64,000 nucleotides of DNA. It comes from Pelomonas sp. BJYL3. GTDB lineage: Bacteria > Pseudomonadota > Gammaproteobacteria > Burkholderiales > Burkholderiaceae_C. The notes beneath the pieces were generated by a model. It searched no databases. It saw nothing but the letters and a program-made list of their open reading frames with translations, and was not told where the DNA came from. Position 1 is the first letter of the stretch; the number at the start of each line of letters is the position of its first letter. Below, piece by piece: positions 27,807 to 36,568 of the stretch. The stretch lies in contig NZ_JANZKX010000005.1 in NCBI RefSeq assembly GCF_027257975.1, positions 186,001-250,000 of the forward strand, in the 5' to 3' direction. A program made the translations under genes and the position numbers.

Positions 27807-29655
27807 CGTCCGATCCCCCACCGACCAGGGGCCGCAGCGCTTCAGGAATGAAGTGCTCCTGGCCTCCCAGGCCCTGGAGCTGCAGCATCTGGGCCAGGCT
27901 CTGCACGGTGGCCTCGAGCGCCGCCAGGCGTGCTTCGCTGCTGGCCGCTTCCGCCGGCGTGCGGATGACGCCGCCGCCGATGCCGCCCTCGAAGACGTCC
28001 TTCTCCTTGTCCTTTTCCTTGATTGGCTTCTCGAGCTCCTTGATGTCCTTCTCCTTGAGCTCCTTCAGGTCCTTTTCCTTGAAGTCCTTGATGTCCTTGT
28101 CCTTGTCTTTCTCCTTTTCCTTCTCCTTGACATCCTTGATGTGGTCCTTGAGGTCCTTCTCCTTCAGGTCCTTGTCCTTGATCTCCTTGAGCGTCTCCTT
28201 GAGGATGGGCTTGGGGAAGAGCTTGCCGTAGATCTCGCGCAGATTGGGCCGCTTGCCGATGCGCTGGCTGACCGGCCGGCCGGGCTCGTCCTGCTGGGGT
28301 GAGCCGGTGTTGCGCAGCATCTGGCGGGCGCTGGCGGGCGTCATCAGCGGCTTGCCGGCGGCACGCAGCCAGCCCTGCACGCAGCCCAGGGCACCGACCA
28401 CGATGGGCGAGGCGCTGGAGGTGCCGGAGAAGGTGTCGGTGTACTGGGTGTTGCTGCTGTTGTTCTGCAGGTCGCCGTAGCCGGTGCTCGTCACCTCGCG
28501 GCCCCAGCCCTGGCAGTCCACGGCCGAGCCGTAGTTGGAGAAGCCCAGGCGCGAACGGTCCGCACCGTGGTTGCGGCCGTGCGTCCCGGGAGGCGGTGCG
28601 CCGGCGCCGACCAGGATGGCGCCGCACTGCGGGTTGTTGCGGTTGAAGGGGTTGCGCCAGCTCTGCGGGAAGCCGGCCGGGCGGACGCTGTAGAGCGCGT
28701 CGTCCAGGTTCTCGGCGCCGTTGCCCGCGGCTTCCACCACGAGGATGCCCTTGGCGGTGGCGTAGAGGATGGCGGCGAAGTCATCAGGCCACCACTCGAT
28801 GCCGATATAGCCCAGCTGGTCGTCGCGGGCCTGGAAATTGTGGCGCGGGCCGGCGCGGTGGATCTCCAGCAGAATGATGTCGCCCGGGCCCAGGCGGTCG
28901 GCCGCCTTGCGGATGGCCGCGGCGGAGGGGTTGGTCACGAAGGAGATGGTGGAGAGCTTGGCATTCGGGGCGATGCCCATGATGCCCAGACCGTTGTGGT
29001 CCCCGCCGATCTCGCCCAGCACGGCGGTGCCGTGGTGGTTGTTGGCCGAGTTCGAGCCGTCCAGCAGGCCACCGGAGTTGGCCAGCAGGTCTTCGTGGCT
29101 GAAGTTCCAGCCCCATTCCAGATCGATCACGCGGCCGCCGTCGCCGCGGCCGCCGGGCTTGGTCCAGGCGAAGCGGGCGTCGATGCCGGCGGGGGCGGCG
29201 TCGAGGTAGATCTGGCGGGCGTTGAAGTCGGGCGTGGGAGCCGGGGCGCTGTCGGTCGGGGCGGGCATGCCGTTGGCCTCGCCTTCCTCGCGGTAGACCG
29301 GCGGCTCGCCACCGGGCTTGAGGTAGGCGCCTTCGATGGACTCTTCGTTGAGCAAGTCAGCGATCAGCTTCTTGGGGTTCTTCACCTCGCCGCTGACCAC
29401 GTAGTAGCTGCCGGGGTCGGGCGTCTCGCCTCCCGCGTGCTTCATCATGGGTTCGCTCATCACGGAGCGGACGGCCGCCTCGTTGTCGCCGAACAGCGGC
29501 TCCAGGCTGAGCTTGCCGCTCTTGAGCAGGCTGTTGAGCCCGCTGACCTTGGCGCCGGGGCCGGCGCTGACCGTGGGCATGCCCTTGGGCGAGCGCAGTG
29601 CGGCGGAAGTCTTGGCCACCACGATGATCTCGGGGGCGGAATAGGTGTCTTTCAT
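27787..29655 (-). CDS. S8 subtilisin-like serine protease with prodomain and Lys/Glu/Asp-rich tail
   Basis: The protein has 622 residues. Residues 1-125 form a prodomain-like region. The catalytic domain (about 145-455) has Asp178 in 'RVIDLEWGW', His208 in 'NNHHGTAV', oxyanion Asn312 in 'EAAGNG' and Ser413 in 'SGTSSASP', so the triad is complete; the Asp motif is D-L-E instead of D-T/S-G. Residues about 485-552 are an almost pure Lys/Glu/Asp/Leu repeat, followed by a Gly-rich hinge and a short coiled coil near 573-595. No signal peptide is seen, so an intracellular or unconventional location is likely. ATG at 29655 follows a strong AAGGAGG site. First gene of the operon with the two ATP-grasp-like genes. 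Confidence 0.93.
   Translation of the reverse strand: MKDTYSAPEIIVVAKTSAALRSPKGMPTVSAGPGAKVSGLNSLLKSGKLSLEPLFGDNEAAVRSVMSEPMMKHAGGETPDPGSYYVVSGEVKNPKKLIADLLNEESIEGAYLKPGGEPPVYREEGEANGMPAPTDSAPAPTPDFNARQIYLDAAPAGIDARFAWTKPGGRGDGGRVIDLEWGWNFSHEDLLANSGGLLDGSNSANNHHGTAVLGEIGGDHNGLGIMGIAPNAKLSTISFVTNPSAAAIRKAADRLGPGDIILLEIHRAGPRHNFQARDDQLGYIGIEWWPDDFAAILYATAKGILVVEAAGNGAENLDDALYSVRPAGFPQSWRNPFNRNNPQCGAILVGAGAPPPGTHGRNHGADRSRLGFSNYGSAVDCQGWGREVTSTGYGDLQNNSSNTQYTDTFSGTSSASPIVVGALGCVQGWLRAAGKPLMTPASARQMLRNTGSPQQDEPGRPVSQRIGKRPNLREIYGKLFPKPILKETLKEIKDKDLKEKDLKDHIKDVKEKEKEKDKDKDIKDFKEKDLKELKEKDIKELEKPIKEKDKEKDVFEGGIGGGVIRTPAEAASSEARLAALEATVQSLAQMLQLQGLGGQEHFIPEALRPLVGGGSDDGSQGQ
28000..28203 (-). repeat. 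Low-complexity region coding for Lys/Glu/Asp-rich heptad-like repeats
   Basis: About 68 codons of the S8 protease consist of imperfect units such as 'KEKDLKE', 'KDKDIKD' and 'KEKDIKE'. On the DNA the plus strand reads as repeated CTCCTTGAGGTCCTT-like units. It keeps one reading frame throughout, so it is a real protein segment, probably a long charged helix. Confidence 0.85.
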
Positions 29656-29871
29656 TGAGCCTCCTTGTGGACCGGCAGGCGCCGGCTTAGGCTCAGTGTC
29701 GAAAGCGGCGAAGTCGCTCTCAAGTCCCCTTAGTCCCCAAGCTTGAGGACGCCAATGCTTCGAATCCCTAAGGCATAGGCCCGTCATTCAAGGGGTGAGG
29801 CCCCAAAGGCTAGGGGGCTCGTTTGGGGGGGCGCGCCTCATGCTGCGCCATCAACGAGTCAGGAGACCTGC
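29656..29871. promoter_or_regulatory. Divergent control region between the S8 operon and the prodomain-like gene
   Basis: This 216-bp spacer holds the promoters of both directions. Visible elements: inverted CTCAAG (29719) and CTTGAG (29742) flanking two TCCCC blocks, a CCTAAGG palindrome at 29767, and a G-rich stretch near 29812-29831. The AAGGAGG site of the protease lies at its left end and CAGGAG of the small gene at its right end. I cannot place -35/-10 boxes with confidence. Confidence 0.45.
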
Positions 29872-30123
29872 ATGGACACACCGGCACAAGCCGTCCTTCT
29901 GCTGCAGCCCGGCGCCCCGCTCGCGCCCCTGCAGCCCCTGCTGAAGCAACTGGGCCTGGACGCCCGGCCCATGCATCCCGGCAGCAACGATCCCACGCTT
30001 CAAGGCTGGTACACCCTCAGCCATCCAGACGCCGCCCAGCTCGACGCCGCCCTTCGGCGCCTCCAGCAGGCCCCGGGCGTCGACGGCGCCTACCGCAAGC
30101 CCGAAGGCGAGCCACCCGGCTGA
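29872..30123 (+). CDS. Small S8-prodomain-like protein, possible protease inhibitor or chaperone
   Basis: The protein has 83 residues and no signal peptide. It resembles the N-terminal prodomain of the divergently encoded S8 protease: 'VLLLQPGAPLAPLQPLLKQL' parallels the start of the protease, and 'GVDGAYRKPEGEPP' closely matches 'SIEGAYLKPGGEPP' (residues 106-119 there). Subtilisin prodomains are tight inhibitors and folding helpers, so a free-standing copy could hold the protease inactive. It has a good ribosome site (CAGGAG, 7 bp from ATG). A terminator hairpin follows at 30181. A modified-peptide substrate is the other possibility. Confidence 0.75.
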   Translation: MDTPAQAVLLLQPGAPLAPLQPLLKQLGLDARPMHPGSNDPTLQGWYTLSHPDAAQLDAALRRLQQAPGVDGAYRKPEGEPPG

Positions 30124-30132
30124 ACGCACCAG

Positions 30133-30146
30133 GGGGTCAGGTCTTG
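30133..30146 (+). repeat. Copy of a dispersed 14-bp repeat (GGGGTCAGGTCTTG)
   Basis: An exact copy of the 14-mer, 9 bp after the stop of the prodomain-like gene and before the 138-bp tandem repeat. Confidence 0.7.
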
Positions 30147-30180
30147 TCAACTCCTCCCTGGCCAGCCCCACCACGAAACG

Positions 30181-30211
30181 CAAAACGGGACCCGCCCAAG
30201 GTCCCGTTTTG
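30181..30211. terminator. Bidirectional hairpin in repeat copy 1
   Basis: 12-bp arms CAAAACGGGACC and GGTCCCGTTTTG surround a 7-base loop, with a T-run on either strand. It probably ends transcription of the prodomain-like gene. Confidence 0.7.
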
Positions 30212-30318
30212 CCCTCAACAGAGCCCGAGGATCCGGCTCCGCCGGTCCTACGGGCTCGCCCCCCTGGGGGGGCCGGCGCCAGCCGGCAGGGGGGGCACTT
30301 CAGCCCCACCACGAAACG

Positions 30319-30349
30319 CAAAACGGGACCCGCCCAAGGTCCCGTTTTG
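30319..30349. terminator. Bidirectional hairpin in repeat copy 2
   Basis: The same hairpin as in copy 1, exactly 138 bp further. It lies downstream of the ABC transporter operon on the minus strand and could end that transcript. Confidence 0.7.
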
Positions 30350-30432
30350 CCCTCAACAGAGGCCGAGGATCCGGCTCCGCCGGTCCTGCAGGCTCGCCCC
30401 CCTGGGGGGGCCGGCGCCAGCCGGTAGGGGGG

Positions 30433-31200
<768 letters not shown>

Positions 31201-31204
31201 CTCG

Positions 31205-32323
31205 TCAGGCTCCCAGCAGCTTGCCGCTGCGCAATGCATTCAATCCGGCCACCTTGGCGACGCGTGCGCCCGCGGTGACGAAGCGCAGGTTGTCCCGCGC
31301 AAAGAGAAGACCGTCCACCGGGCTCTTGAGCTCGGTCAGCCGGGCGGTCACGGGGTCGATCACATGGGCGAGCACCTCGCCCTCGCGGACCTCCTCGCCC
31401 GGCTGCCGCAGAAAGGTCAGCACGCCACCCACGGGCGACTTGATGGGCATGGAGCCGGCCAGCGGGCGGGCGTCCCCCTGTGCCGGCGGCACGGGCTTGG
31501 CCTCGCCGGCCAGGGCGCCGCGCCAGCGGAGGTAGTCGACGATGTTGGCGGCGTCCTGCTCAGCCAGCGCGTGTTCCACGTCCTGCTGGCCGCGCAGCTC
31601 CACCGTGACCGAGAGGCAGGCCTGCGGGATCGGGAAACGGTCGCCGAAGTGGCGCTGCCACTTCCACCACACCTGCGAGCAGGCTTCGTCGAAGGGGTTG
31701 TCGCCGGAGTCCGTGGCCAGCAGGGTGACGCGCGAGCCGAGGAAGCGGGCGAGGGGATCGCACAGGTCTGCCGCGGGGGTCTCGCAGTAGAGGTGCAGCA
31801 CGGCCTGCGCGTCGCAGTGCAGGTCCAGCACCACGTCGGCATCGCAGGACAGGCCCATCAGCGTGCGGCGCAGGCTCTGCAGCTCGGTGTCCACGGGCTG
31901 GGCCAGCACGGCCTTCTTCAGCTCGCGGCGCAGCACGGCGATGTTGCGGGCCGGGTCCGGGCCCAGCTCGGGCTCGGCGGCGCGGGCCGCGGCCTCGATC
32001 TGGTCGGGGTAGTGGCGGTTGAAGTTCTCGCCCGAGAGCAGCTCGAAGCGCCCGAGATGGCCCTGCAGCAGCCACTGCGCGAGGCCGATCGGGTTGGCCA
32101 TGGGCACGAGCACGATCTCGCCCCGGATCTGGCCGGCGGCCTCCAGGGCATCGAGCTGGCGGCGCAGGTGCCAGGCGGTGAGCATGCCCGGCAGCTCGTC
32201 GGCATGCAGGGAGGCCTGGATGTAGACCTTGGGGCCCTGGCCAGGCTGGCCGTAGTGCAGCGAGACCAGCTCGCGCTGCGTGCCCGGGGCGGGGGAGAGA
32301 AGGGAATGGGTCTGGATCTGCAT
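31205..32323 (-). CDS. AstE/aspartoacylase-family zinc deacylase
   Basis: The protein has 372 residues. Zinc ligands are visible in '[10 protein letters not shown]' (His, Glu) and 'DLHCD' (His). The 'ENFNRHYP' motif with Asn and Arg is typical of succinylglutamate desuccinylase and aspartoacylase relatives. A lipoyl-like C-terminal segment '[19 protein letters not shown]' follows near 295. It probably removes an acyl group from an N-acyl amino acid. Its place between permease and ATPase genes suggests that the transporter imports the acylated compound or a related amino acid. The exact substrate is unknown. Confidence 0.85.
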   Translation of the reverse strand: MQIQTHSLLSPAPGTQRELVSLHYGQPGQGPKVYIQASLHADELPGMLTAWHLRRQLDALEAAGQIRGEIVLVPMANPIGLAQWLLQGHLGRFELLSGENFNRHYPDQIEAAARAAEPELGPDPARNIAVLRRELKKAVLAQPVDTELQSLRRTLMGLSCDADVVLDLHCDAQAVLHLYCETPAADLCDPLARFLGSRVTLLATDSGDNPFDEACSQVWWKWQRHFGDRFPIPQACLSVTVELRGQQDVEHALAEQDAANIVDYLRWRGALAGEAKPVPPAQGDARPLAGSMPIKSPVGGVLTFLRQPGEEVREGEVLAHVIDPVTARLTELKSPVDGLLFARDNLRFVTAGARVAKVAGLNALRSGKLLGA

Positions 32324-32376
32324 GGTGAGGACTCCAGCGGGGCACGCCCGTGGCGCACCCGCCTGTCGGCGCGGGC

Positions 32377-33063
32377 TCAGCGCGGCATCAGCGGCTTGAG
32401 CCAGCGGGCCTCGGCCTTGTGGAAGAGGCCGACCAGGGTGAGCGTCATCAGGAAGTAGAAGACGGCGGCGGTGATGAAGGCCTCGAAGGGGATGTAGTGG
32501 GTCGAGTTCACTTCACGGGCAACGCCGGTGAGGTCCATCAGCGTCACGATGCTGGCCAGCGAGGTGCCGTGCAGCATGAAGATGGCCTCGTTGCTGTAGG
32601 CCGGCAGGGCGCGGCGCAGGGCCGAGGGCAGCACGATGCGGCGGAACATCACCCAGGGGCTCATGCCCAGGGCGCGTGCGGCCTCGACCTCGCCGTGAGG
32701 CAGGGCGCGGATGGCGCCCGCGATGATCTCCACCGTGTAGGCGCAGGTGTTCAGCACGAAGCTCAGGCAGGCGCAGAACCAGGCCGAGCTGAAGTACTCC
32801 CAGGCCCAGCTCTGCTGCATCCACTCGAACTGGCCCAGGCCGTAGTAGATGAGGAAGAGCTGCACCAGCATGGGCGTGCCGCGGAAGACGTAGGTGTAGA
32901 ACCAGATCGGGCCGGAGATCCACTTCCTGCGGCTCACCCGCAGCACGGCCAGCGGGATGGCGGCACTCAGGCCCAGGGCCAGGGAGATGGCCAGCAGCTG
33001 CAGCGTGACCCAGGCGCCCTCGAGGTAATGGGGCCAGTTCTCTTGGATGGCTTCGAAATTCAT
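32377..33063 (-). CDS. Polar amino-acid ABC transporter permease (HisM-like)
   Basis: The protein has 228 residues with five or six membrane helices. The EAA motif is seen in 'GEVEAARALGMSPWVMFRRIVLP', which docks the ATPase. Near the N-terminus 'GAWVTLQLLAISL' marks the family. It pairs with the permease encoded 12 bp upstream to form the membrane channel of the importer. Confidence 0.94.
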   Translation of the reverse strand: MNFEAIQENWPHYLEGAWVTLQLLAISLALGLSAAIPLAVLRVSRRKWISGPIWFYTYVFRGTPMLVQLFLIYYGLGQFEWMQQSWAWEYFSSAWFCACLSFVLNTCAYTVEIIAGAIRALPHGEVEAARALGMSPWVMFRRIVLPSALRRALPAYSNEAIFMLHGTSLASIVTLMDLTGVAREVNSTHYIPFEAFITAAVFYFLMTLTLVGLFHKAEARWLKPLMPR

Positions 33064-33075
33064 GGCGCGCTCCGC

Positions 33076-33768
33076 TCAGAAATGGCTCTGGCGCACGCCG
33101 ATCGACAGGCGCTTCTGCAGCCAGTTGAACAGCAGCTCGGAGAGCGTGGTGAAGCCCAGGTAGATCACCGCCACCGCGGCATAGAACACAAAGGGCTCGC
33201 GCGTGGTGCCCGCTGCCTGTGAGCCGCGGGTCATCAGGTCATGCAGGCCGATCACGGAGACGATGGCCGTGCTCTTGATCAGCACCAGCCAGTTGTTGGA
33301 CAGCCCCGGCAGCACATGGCGGAACATCTGCGGGAAGGTGATGCGCCAGGCGATCTGAGCGGGCGACATGCCATAGGCCAGGCCCGCCTCGCGCTGCCCC
33401 GGTGGCACGGCCAGGAAGGCGCCGCGGAAGGCCTCGGTGAGGTAGGCGCCGAAGATGAAGCCGATGGTCAGCACGCCGGCCACATAGGGGTCGATGTCGA
33501 TGTACTCGTCATGCCCGAGAGACTGGGCGATCGAGTTCACCGCCACCTGGCCGCCGAAAAAGATCAGCAGCATCAGGACCAGGTCCGGCACGCCGCGGAT
33601 CAGCGTGGTGTAGACATAGGCCAGGGTCTTGGCCCACCGCCAGCGGGACAGCTTGGCCATGGCCCCGAGCAGGCCCAGCACCATGGCCAGGGCCATGGAG
33701 GCGAGGGCCACGCTGAGCGTGATCACCGAGCCTTGGAGCAGGCTGGGCAGGAAACCGTGCAGGAACAT
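33076..33768 (-). CDS. Polar amino-acid ABC transporter permease (HisQ-like)
   Basis: The protein has 230 residues with five or six membrane helices. The EAA loop reads 'GQREAGLAYGMSPAQIAWRITFP', and 'LIRGVPDLVLMLLIFFGG' is characteristic of the HisQ/ArtQ group. It forms a heterodimer with the downstream permease. A terminator-like hairpin separates it from the binding-protein gene upstream. Confidence 0.94.
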   Translation of the reverse strand: MFLHGFLPSLLQGSVITLSVALASMALAMVLGLLGAMAKLSRWRWAKTLAYVYTTLIRGVPDLVLMLLIFFGGQVAVNSIAQSLGHDEYIDIDPYVAGVLTIGFIFGAYLTEAFRGAFLAVPPGQREAGLAYGMSPAQIAWRITFPQMFRHVLPGLSNNWLVLIKSTAIVSVIGLHDLMTRGSQAAGTTREPFVFYAAVAVIYLGFTTLSELLFNWLQKRLSIGVRQSHF

Positions 33769-33790
33769 CGGTGGTGGTACTGCGAGATAG

Positions 33791-33827
33791 AAAAACCGAG
33801 GCGCCCCCGGGTCGCGGCGGGCGCCTC
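33791..33827 (-). terminator. Hairpin between binding-protein and permease genes (attenuator-like)
   Basis: On the minus strand, 9-bp arms (33819-33827 and 33798-33806) are followed by GG and a T5 run. A second inverted repeat GGTCCGG/CCGGACC lies at 33838-33868. Such sites after a binding-protein gene let it be made in excess over the permeases. Confidence 0.75.
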
Positions 33828-33908
33828 CTTGAATCGAGGTCCGGGCGCATTATCAGCGCATCCGGACCTGCGGGGGCGGGGCCCCCTGGCGGCCTTGCTT
33901 GGCCGAGA

Positions 33909-34700
33909 TTACTTGGCCGAGATGTCGTACTCGAAGTACTTGTCGTTCAGCTTCTTGAAGGTGCCGTTGGCCTTGACGGCGGCGATGGCGTCGTTGAACT
34001 TCTTGGCCAGGGCCTTTTCGTCGGCCTTGCGCATGCCCACGCCGGAGCCGATGCCGAAGTACTTGACGTCGTCATAGCTGGGGCCCTGGAAGGCGAAGCC
34101 CTTGCCGGCCGGCGTCTTCAGGAAGCCCTGGTCCACGGCCACGAGGTCGGCGATGGTCAGGTCGATGCGGCCCGACTTCAGGTCCAGGAAGGCCTGGTCC
34201 TGGGTGGCGTAGCGCACGATATTGCTCTGCTTGAAGGTCTCGGCCACGAACTTCTCGTGGATGGTGGCGCGCTGCACGCCGATCTTCTTGCCCTTCAGGC
34301 CGGCGGGGCTGAATTCGAACTTGGCGTCGGCCTTGGCCGCGAAGCGGGCCGGGGTGTTGTAGTAGGGGTTGGAGAAGGCGATGGCCTTCTTGCGCTCGTC
34401 CGTGATGGACATGGAGGCAATGATGGCGTCGATCTTCTTGGCCTGCAGGGCGGGGATGAGGCCGTCGAAGTCCTGCTGCACGAGGGTGCATTCGGCCTTC
34501 ATCTCGGCGCACATGGCCAGGGCCAGGTCGATCTCGAAGCCCTTGAGCTTGCCGTCAGCACCGACTTCCGAGAACGGAGGGTAGGCGCCCTCGACGCCGA
34601 TGCGGATCTTCTTCCAATCGGGGGCCTGGGCCGAGGCGCTGATGGCGCTGAAGCCCAGGGTGGCCATGGCGGCCAGTGCGATCAGATGGCGTTTCTTCAT
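33909..34700 (-). CDS. Periplasmic polar amino-acid-binding protein (HisJ/ArgT-like)
   Basis: The protein has 263 residues. A signal peptide 'KKRHLIALAAMATLGFSAISASAQA' (shortened here) ends near residue 25. The mature part begins with 'IRIGVEGAYPPFSE', and 'KGFEIDLALAMCAEM' and 'SITDERKKAIAFSNPYY' are the hinge and ligand regions of the lysine/arginine/ornithine/histidine type. It captures the substrate in the periplasm and is the first gene of the importer operon. Confidence 0.94.
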   Translation of the reverse strand: MKKRHLIALAAMATLGFSAISASAQAPDWKKIRIGVEGAYPPFSEVGADGKLKGFEIDLALAMCAEMKAECTLVQQDFDGLIPALQAKKIDAIIASMSITDERKKAIAFSNPYYNTPARFAAKADAKFEFSPAGLKGKKIGVQRATIHEKFVAETFKQSNIVRYATQDQAFLDLKSGRIDLTIADLVAVDQGFLKTPAGKGFAFQGPSYDDVKYFGIGSGVGMRKADEKALAKKFNDAIAAVKANGTFKKLNDKYFEYDISAK

Positions 34701-34772
34701 GGGGTCTCCTGCTCGTCTTGCGAGACTGGGTTGGAAAAACTCGATCTTGCATGGCCGCAGCCGGCGCTCGCA

Positions 34773-35741
34773 TCAGGGTTTGAGCGAGTGCAGGAAGTCC
34801 TGCACCGGCCCAAGCGTCTGCTGCGGGTCTTCCTCCTGCGGCACATGCCCCAGGGTATCAAAGACCACCAGCCTGCTATTTGCAATGCTTTGTTTCAGCT
34901 GCCGGCCATAGGCCAGCGGGATCAGACGGTCGCGCCCGCCCCAGAGGATGAGTGTCGGCTGCCGGATCTGGGGGAGCATGTTCGCATAACGCCCGGGCTC
35001 CAATTGCGCAAATCGTTGCACCAGGGCTGCACGGTTGCCCTCGCGCAGGGTGAGCTCGAAGTAGCGGTCGACCAGGGCGTCATGGACCTTGGACGGATCA
35101 CCGAAGACGTTGCGCACGCTGCGCTCCACCATCTGGCGCGGCAGCAGCTGCGAGGCCAGGCTGCGCAGGCCCGGCAGGCGTGCCACGCGGAAGGCCAGGG
35201 GCACCGATTCGGACTGGAACTCCAGCCCGCCCGCATCCACCAGCACCAGGGCCTGGACGTGCTCGCCATGCTGGGCCGCGTATTCCCAGGCGATCTGCCC
35301 GCCCAGGGAATTGCCGCCCAGGACCACGCGATCCAGCTTCAGGTGGGTCAGCAGGGCGTGGAGGAAGTCGACGTAGCTGGCGTCGTGGTAGTCCCCCAGC
35401 ACGCTGGGGCCGGTGAGGCCGAAGCCGGGGAGGTCCAGGGTGATGACGCGCCGCTGCCGGCTCAGCACCTTCACCCAGGGCTCCCAGGTGTGCAGGCTGG
35501 CGGAGGTGCCATGCAGCAGCACGAGGGGCGCCTCGGTGCCCCGCGGCCCTTCGTCGCGCAGATGCACTAGCTGGCGCCGGCCCTGCCAGGGCAGCTCGAT
35601 GAAGTCGGAGGGCGGCGGGGCCCAGCGTGCGACGAGCGACTCCAGCGGCCGCTCCGGGGCTTTGAAGGCCGCGGCCCCCAGCGCCAGCACCACGATCAGC
35701 AGCCCCAGTCCACGCAGCAGCCAGGCGCCCAGGGTCTTCAT
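34773..35741 (-). CDS. Alpha/beta hydrolase
   Basis: The protein has 322 residues. An N-terminal hydrophobic stretch (about 8-26) may anchor it. The oxyanion region 'VLLHGTSASLHTWEPW', nucleophile elbow 'GGNSLGGQ' (Ser), acid 'LWGGRDRLIP' (Asp) and 'TLGHVPQEEDP' (His) complete the triad. The fold fits esterases and lipases; the substrate is unknown. It begins 4 bp after the trhO stop, so the two are probably co-transcribed. Confidence 0.9.
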   Translation of the reverse strand: MKTLGAWLLRGLGLLIVVLALGAAAFKAPERPLESLVARWAPPPSDFIELPWQGRRQLVHLRDEGPRGTEAPLVLLHGTSASLHTWEPWVKVLSRQRRVITLDLPGFGLTGPSVLGDYHDASYVDFLHALLTHLKLDRVVLGGNSLGGQIAWEYAAQHGEHVQALVLVDAGGLEFQSESVPLAFRVARLPGLRSLASQLLPRQMVERSVRNVFGDPSKVHDALVDRYFELTLREGNRAALVQRFAQLEPGRYANMLPQIRQPTLILWGGRDRLIPLAYGRQLKQSIANSRLVVFDTLGHVPQEEDPQQTLGPVQDFLHSLKP

Positions 35742-35745
35742 GGGG

Positions 35746-36519
35746 TCAGGCCTTGCCTGCCGGCTTGAGTTCGGAGGAGGGGGCCAGCCCGGCGTCCAAG
35801 GCCTCGCGCTGGTCGAAGACGAAGCAGCTGCCGTGGTAGTGGGCGCCGTCGGTCTCTTCGAAGTACTTGAGGATGCCGCCCTCGAGCTGGTAGACGGGGC
35901 CGTCCAGGCCCTGCTGCTGCAGCACGATGGCGGCCTTCTCGCAGCGGATGCCGCCGGTGCAGAAGCTCACCACGGTCTTGCCCATCAGCTCGTCCTTGTG
36001 GGCGGCGAGGGCGGCGGGGAACTCGGTGAACTTGTGGATGCGCCAGTCGATGGCACCGTCGAAGGTGCCGTAGTCCACCTCAAAGGCATTGCGGGTGTCC
36101 AGGGTCACGACCGGGCGGCCGTCGTCGTCATGGCCCTGGTCCAGCCAGCGGCGCAGGGTGGCGGCTGGCAGGGCCGGGGCGCGCGGCAGCTGGTCGGGCC
36201 GGATCGCGGGCATGTTCATGCGGATGATCTCGGGCTTCACCTTGACCAGCAGCTTGCGAAAGGGCACGGACGCGCTCCAGCTTTCCTTGGGCGCCAGCTC
36301 GGCGAAGCGCGGGTCGGCCTTCAACAGCGCCACCCAGCCGCGCACGCCTTCGGCTGAGCCGGCCAGGAAGAGGTTGATGCCTTCCTCGGCCAGCAGCACC
36401 GTGCCCTTGAGCCCGCGGGTCAGGGCCTCGGCATGCAGATGCTCGCGCAGTTCGGCGGCATCGGGCAGGCCGACGAAAAGATAGCAAGTGATGTTGAGGA
36501 CGGGCGCGGGAGACGACAT
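35746..36519 (-). CDS. trhO: tRNA uridine(34) hydroxylase, rhodanese-domain protein
   Basis: The protein has 257 residues. The N-terminal acylphosphatase-like domain is followed by a rhodanese domain with the catalytic Cys in 'SFCTGGIRCEKAA' near residue 187. TrhO (YceA) makes 5-hydroxyuridine at tRNA position 34 using oxygen. ATG at 36519 gives the normal N-terminus 'NITCYLFVGLPD'; longer in-frame starts add unrelated sequence. Confidence 0.93.
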   Translation of the reverse strand: MSSPAPVLNITCYLFVGLPDAAELREHLHAEALTRGLKGTVLLAEEGINLFLAGSAEGVRGWVALLKADPRFAELAPKESWSASVPFRKLLVKVKPEIIRMNMPAIRPDQLPRAPALPAATLRRWLDQGHDDDGRPVVTLDTRNAFEVDYGTFDGAIDWRIHKFTEFPAALAAHKDELMGKTVVSFCTGGIRCEKAAIVLQQQGLDGPVYQLEGGILKYFEETDGAHYHGSCFVFDQREALDAGLAPSSELKPAGKA

Positions 36520-36568
36520 GGCGCCGCATTCTAGGCCGCGGCAGCACCGCGCCCGGCGCTGTCCGGCG

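Noticed and set aside
28000-28203. Possible frameshift or assembly artefact in the protease
   Set aside because: The same frame continues on both sides with clean domains, and the repeat units vary in sequence.
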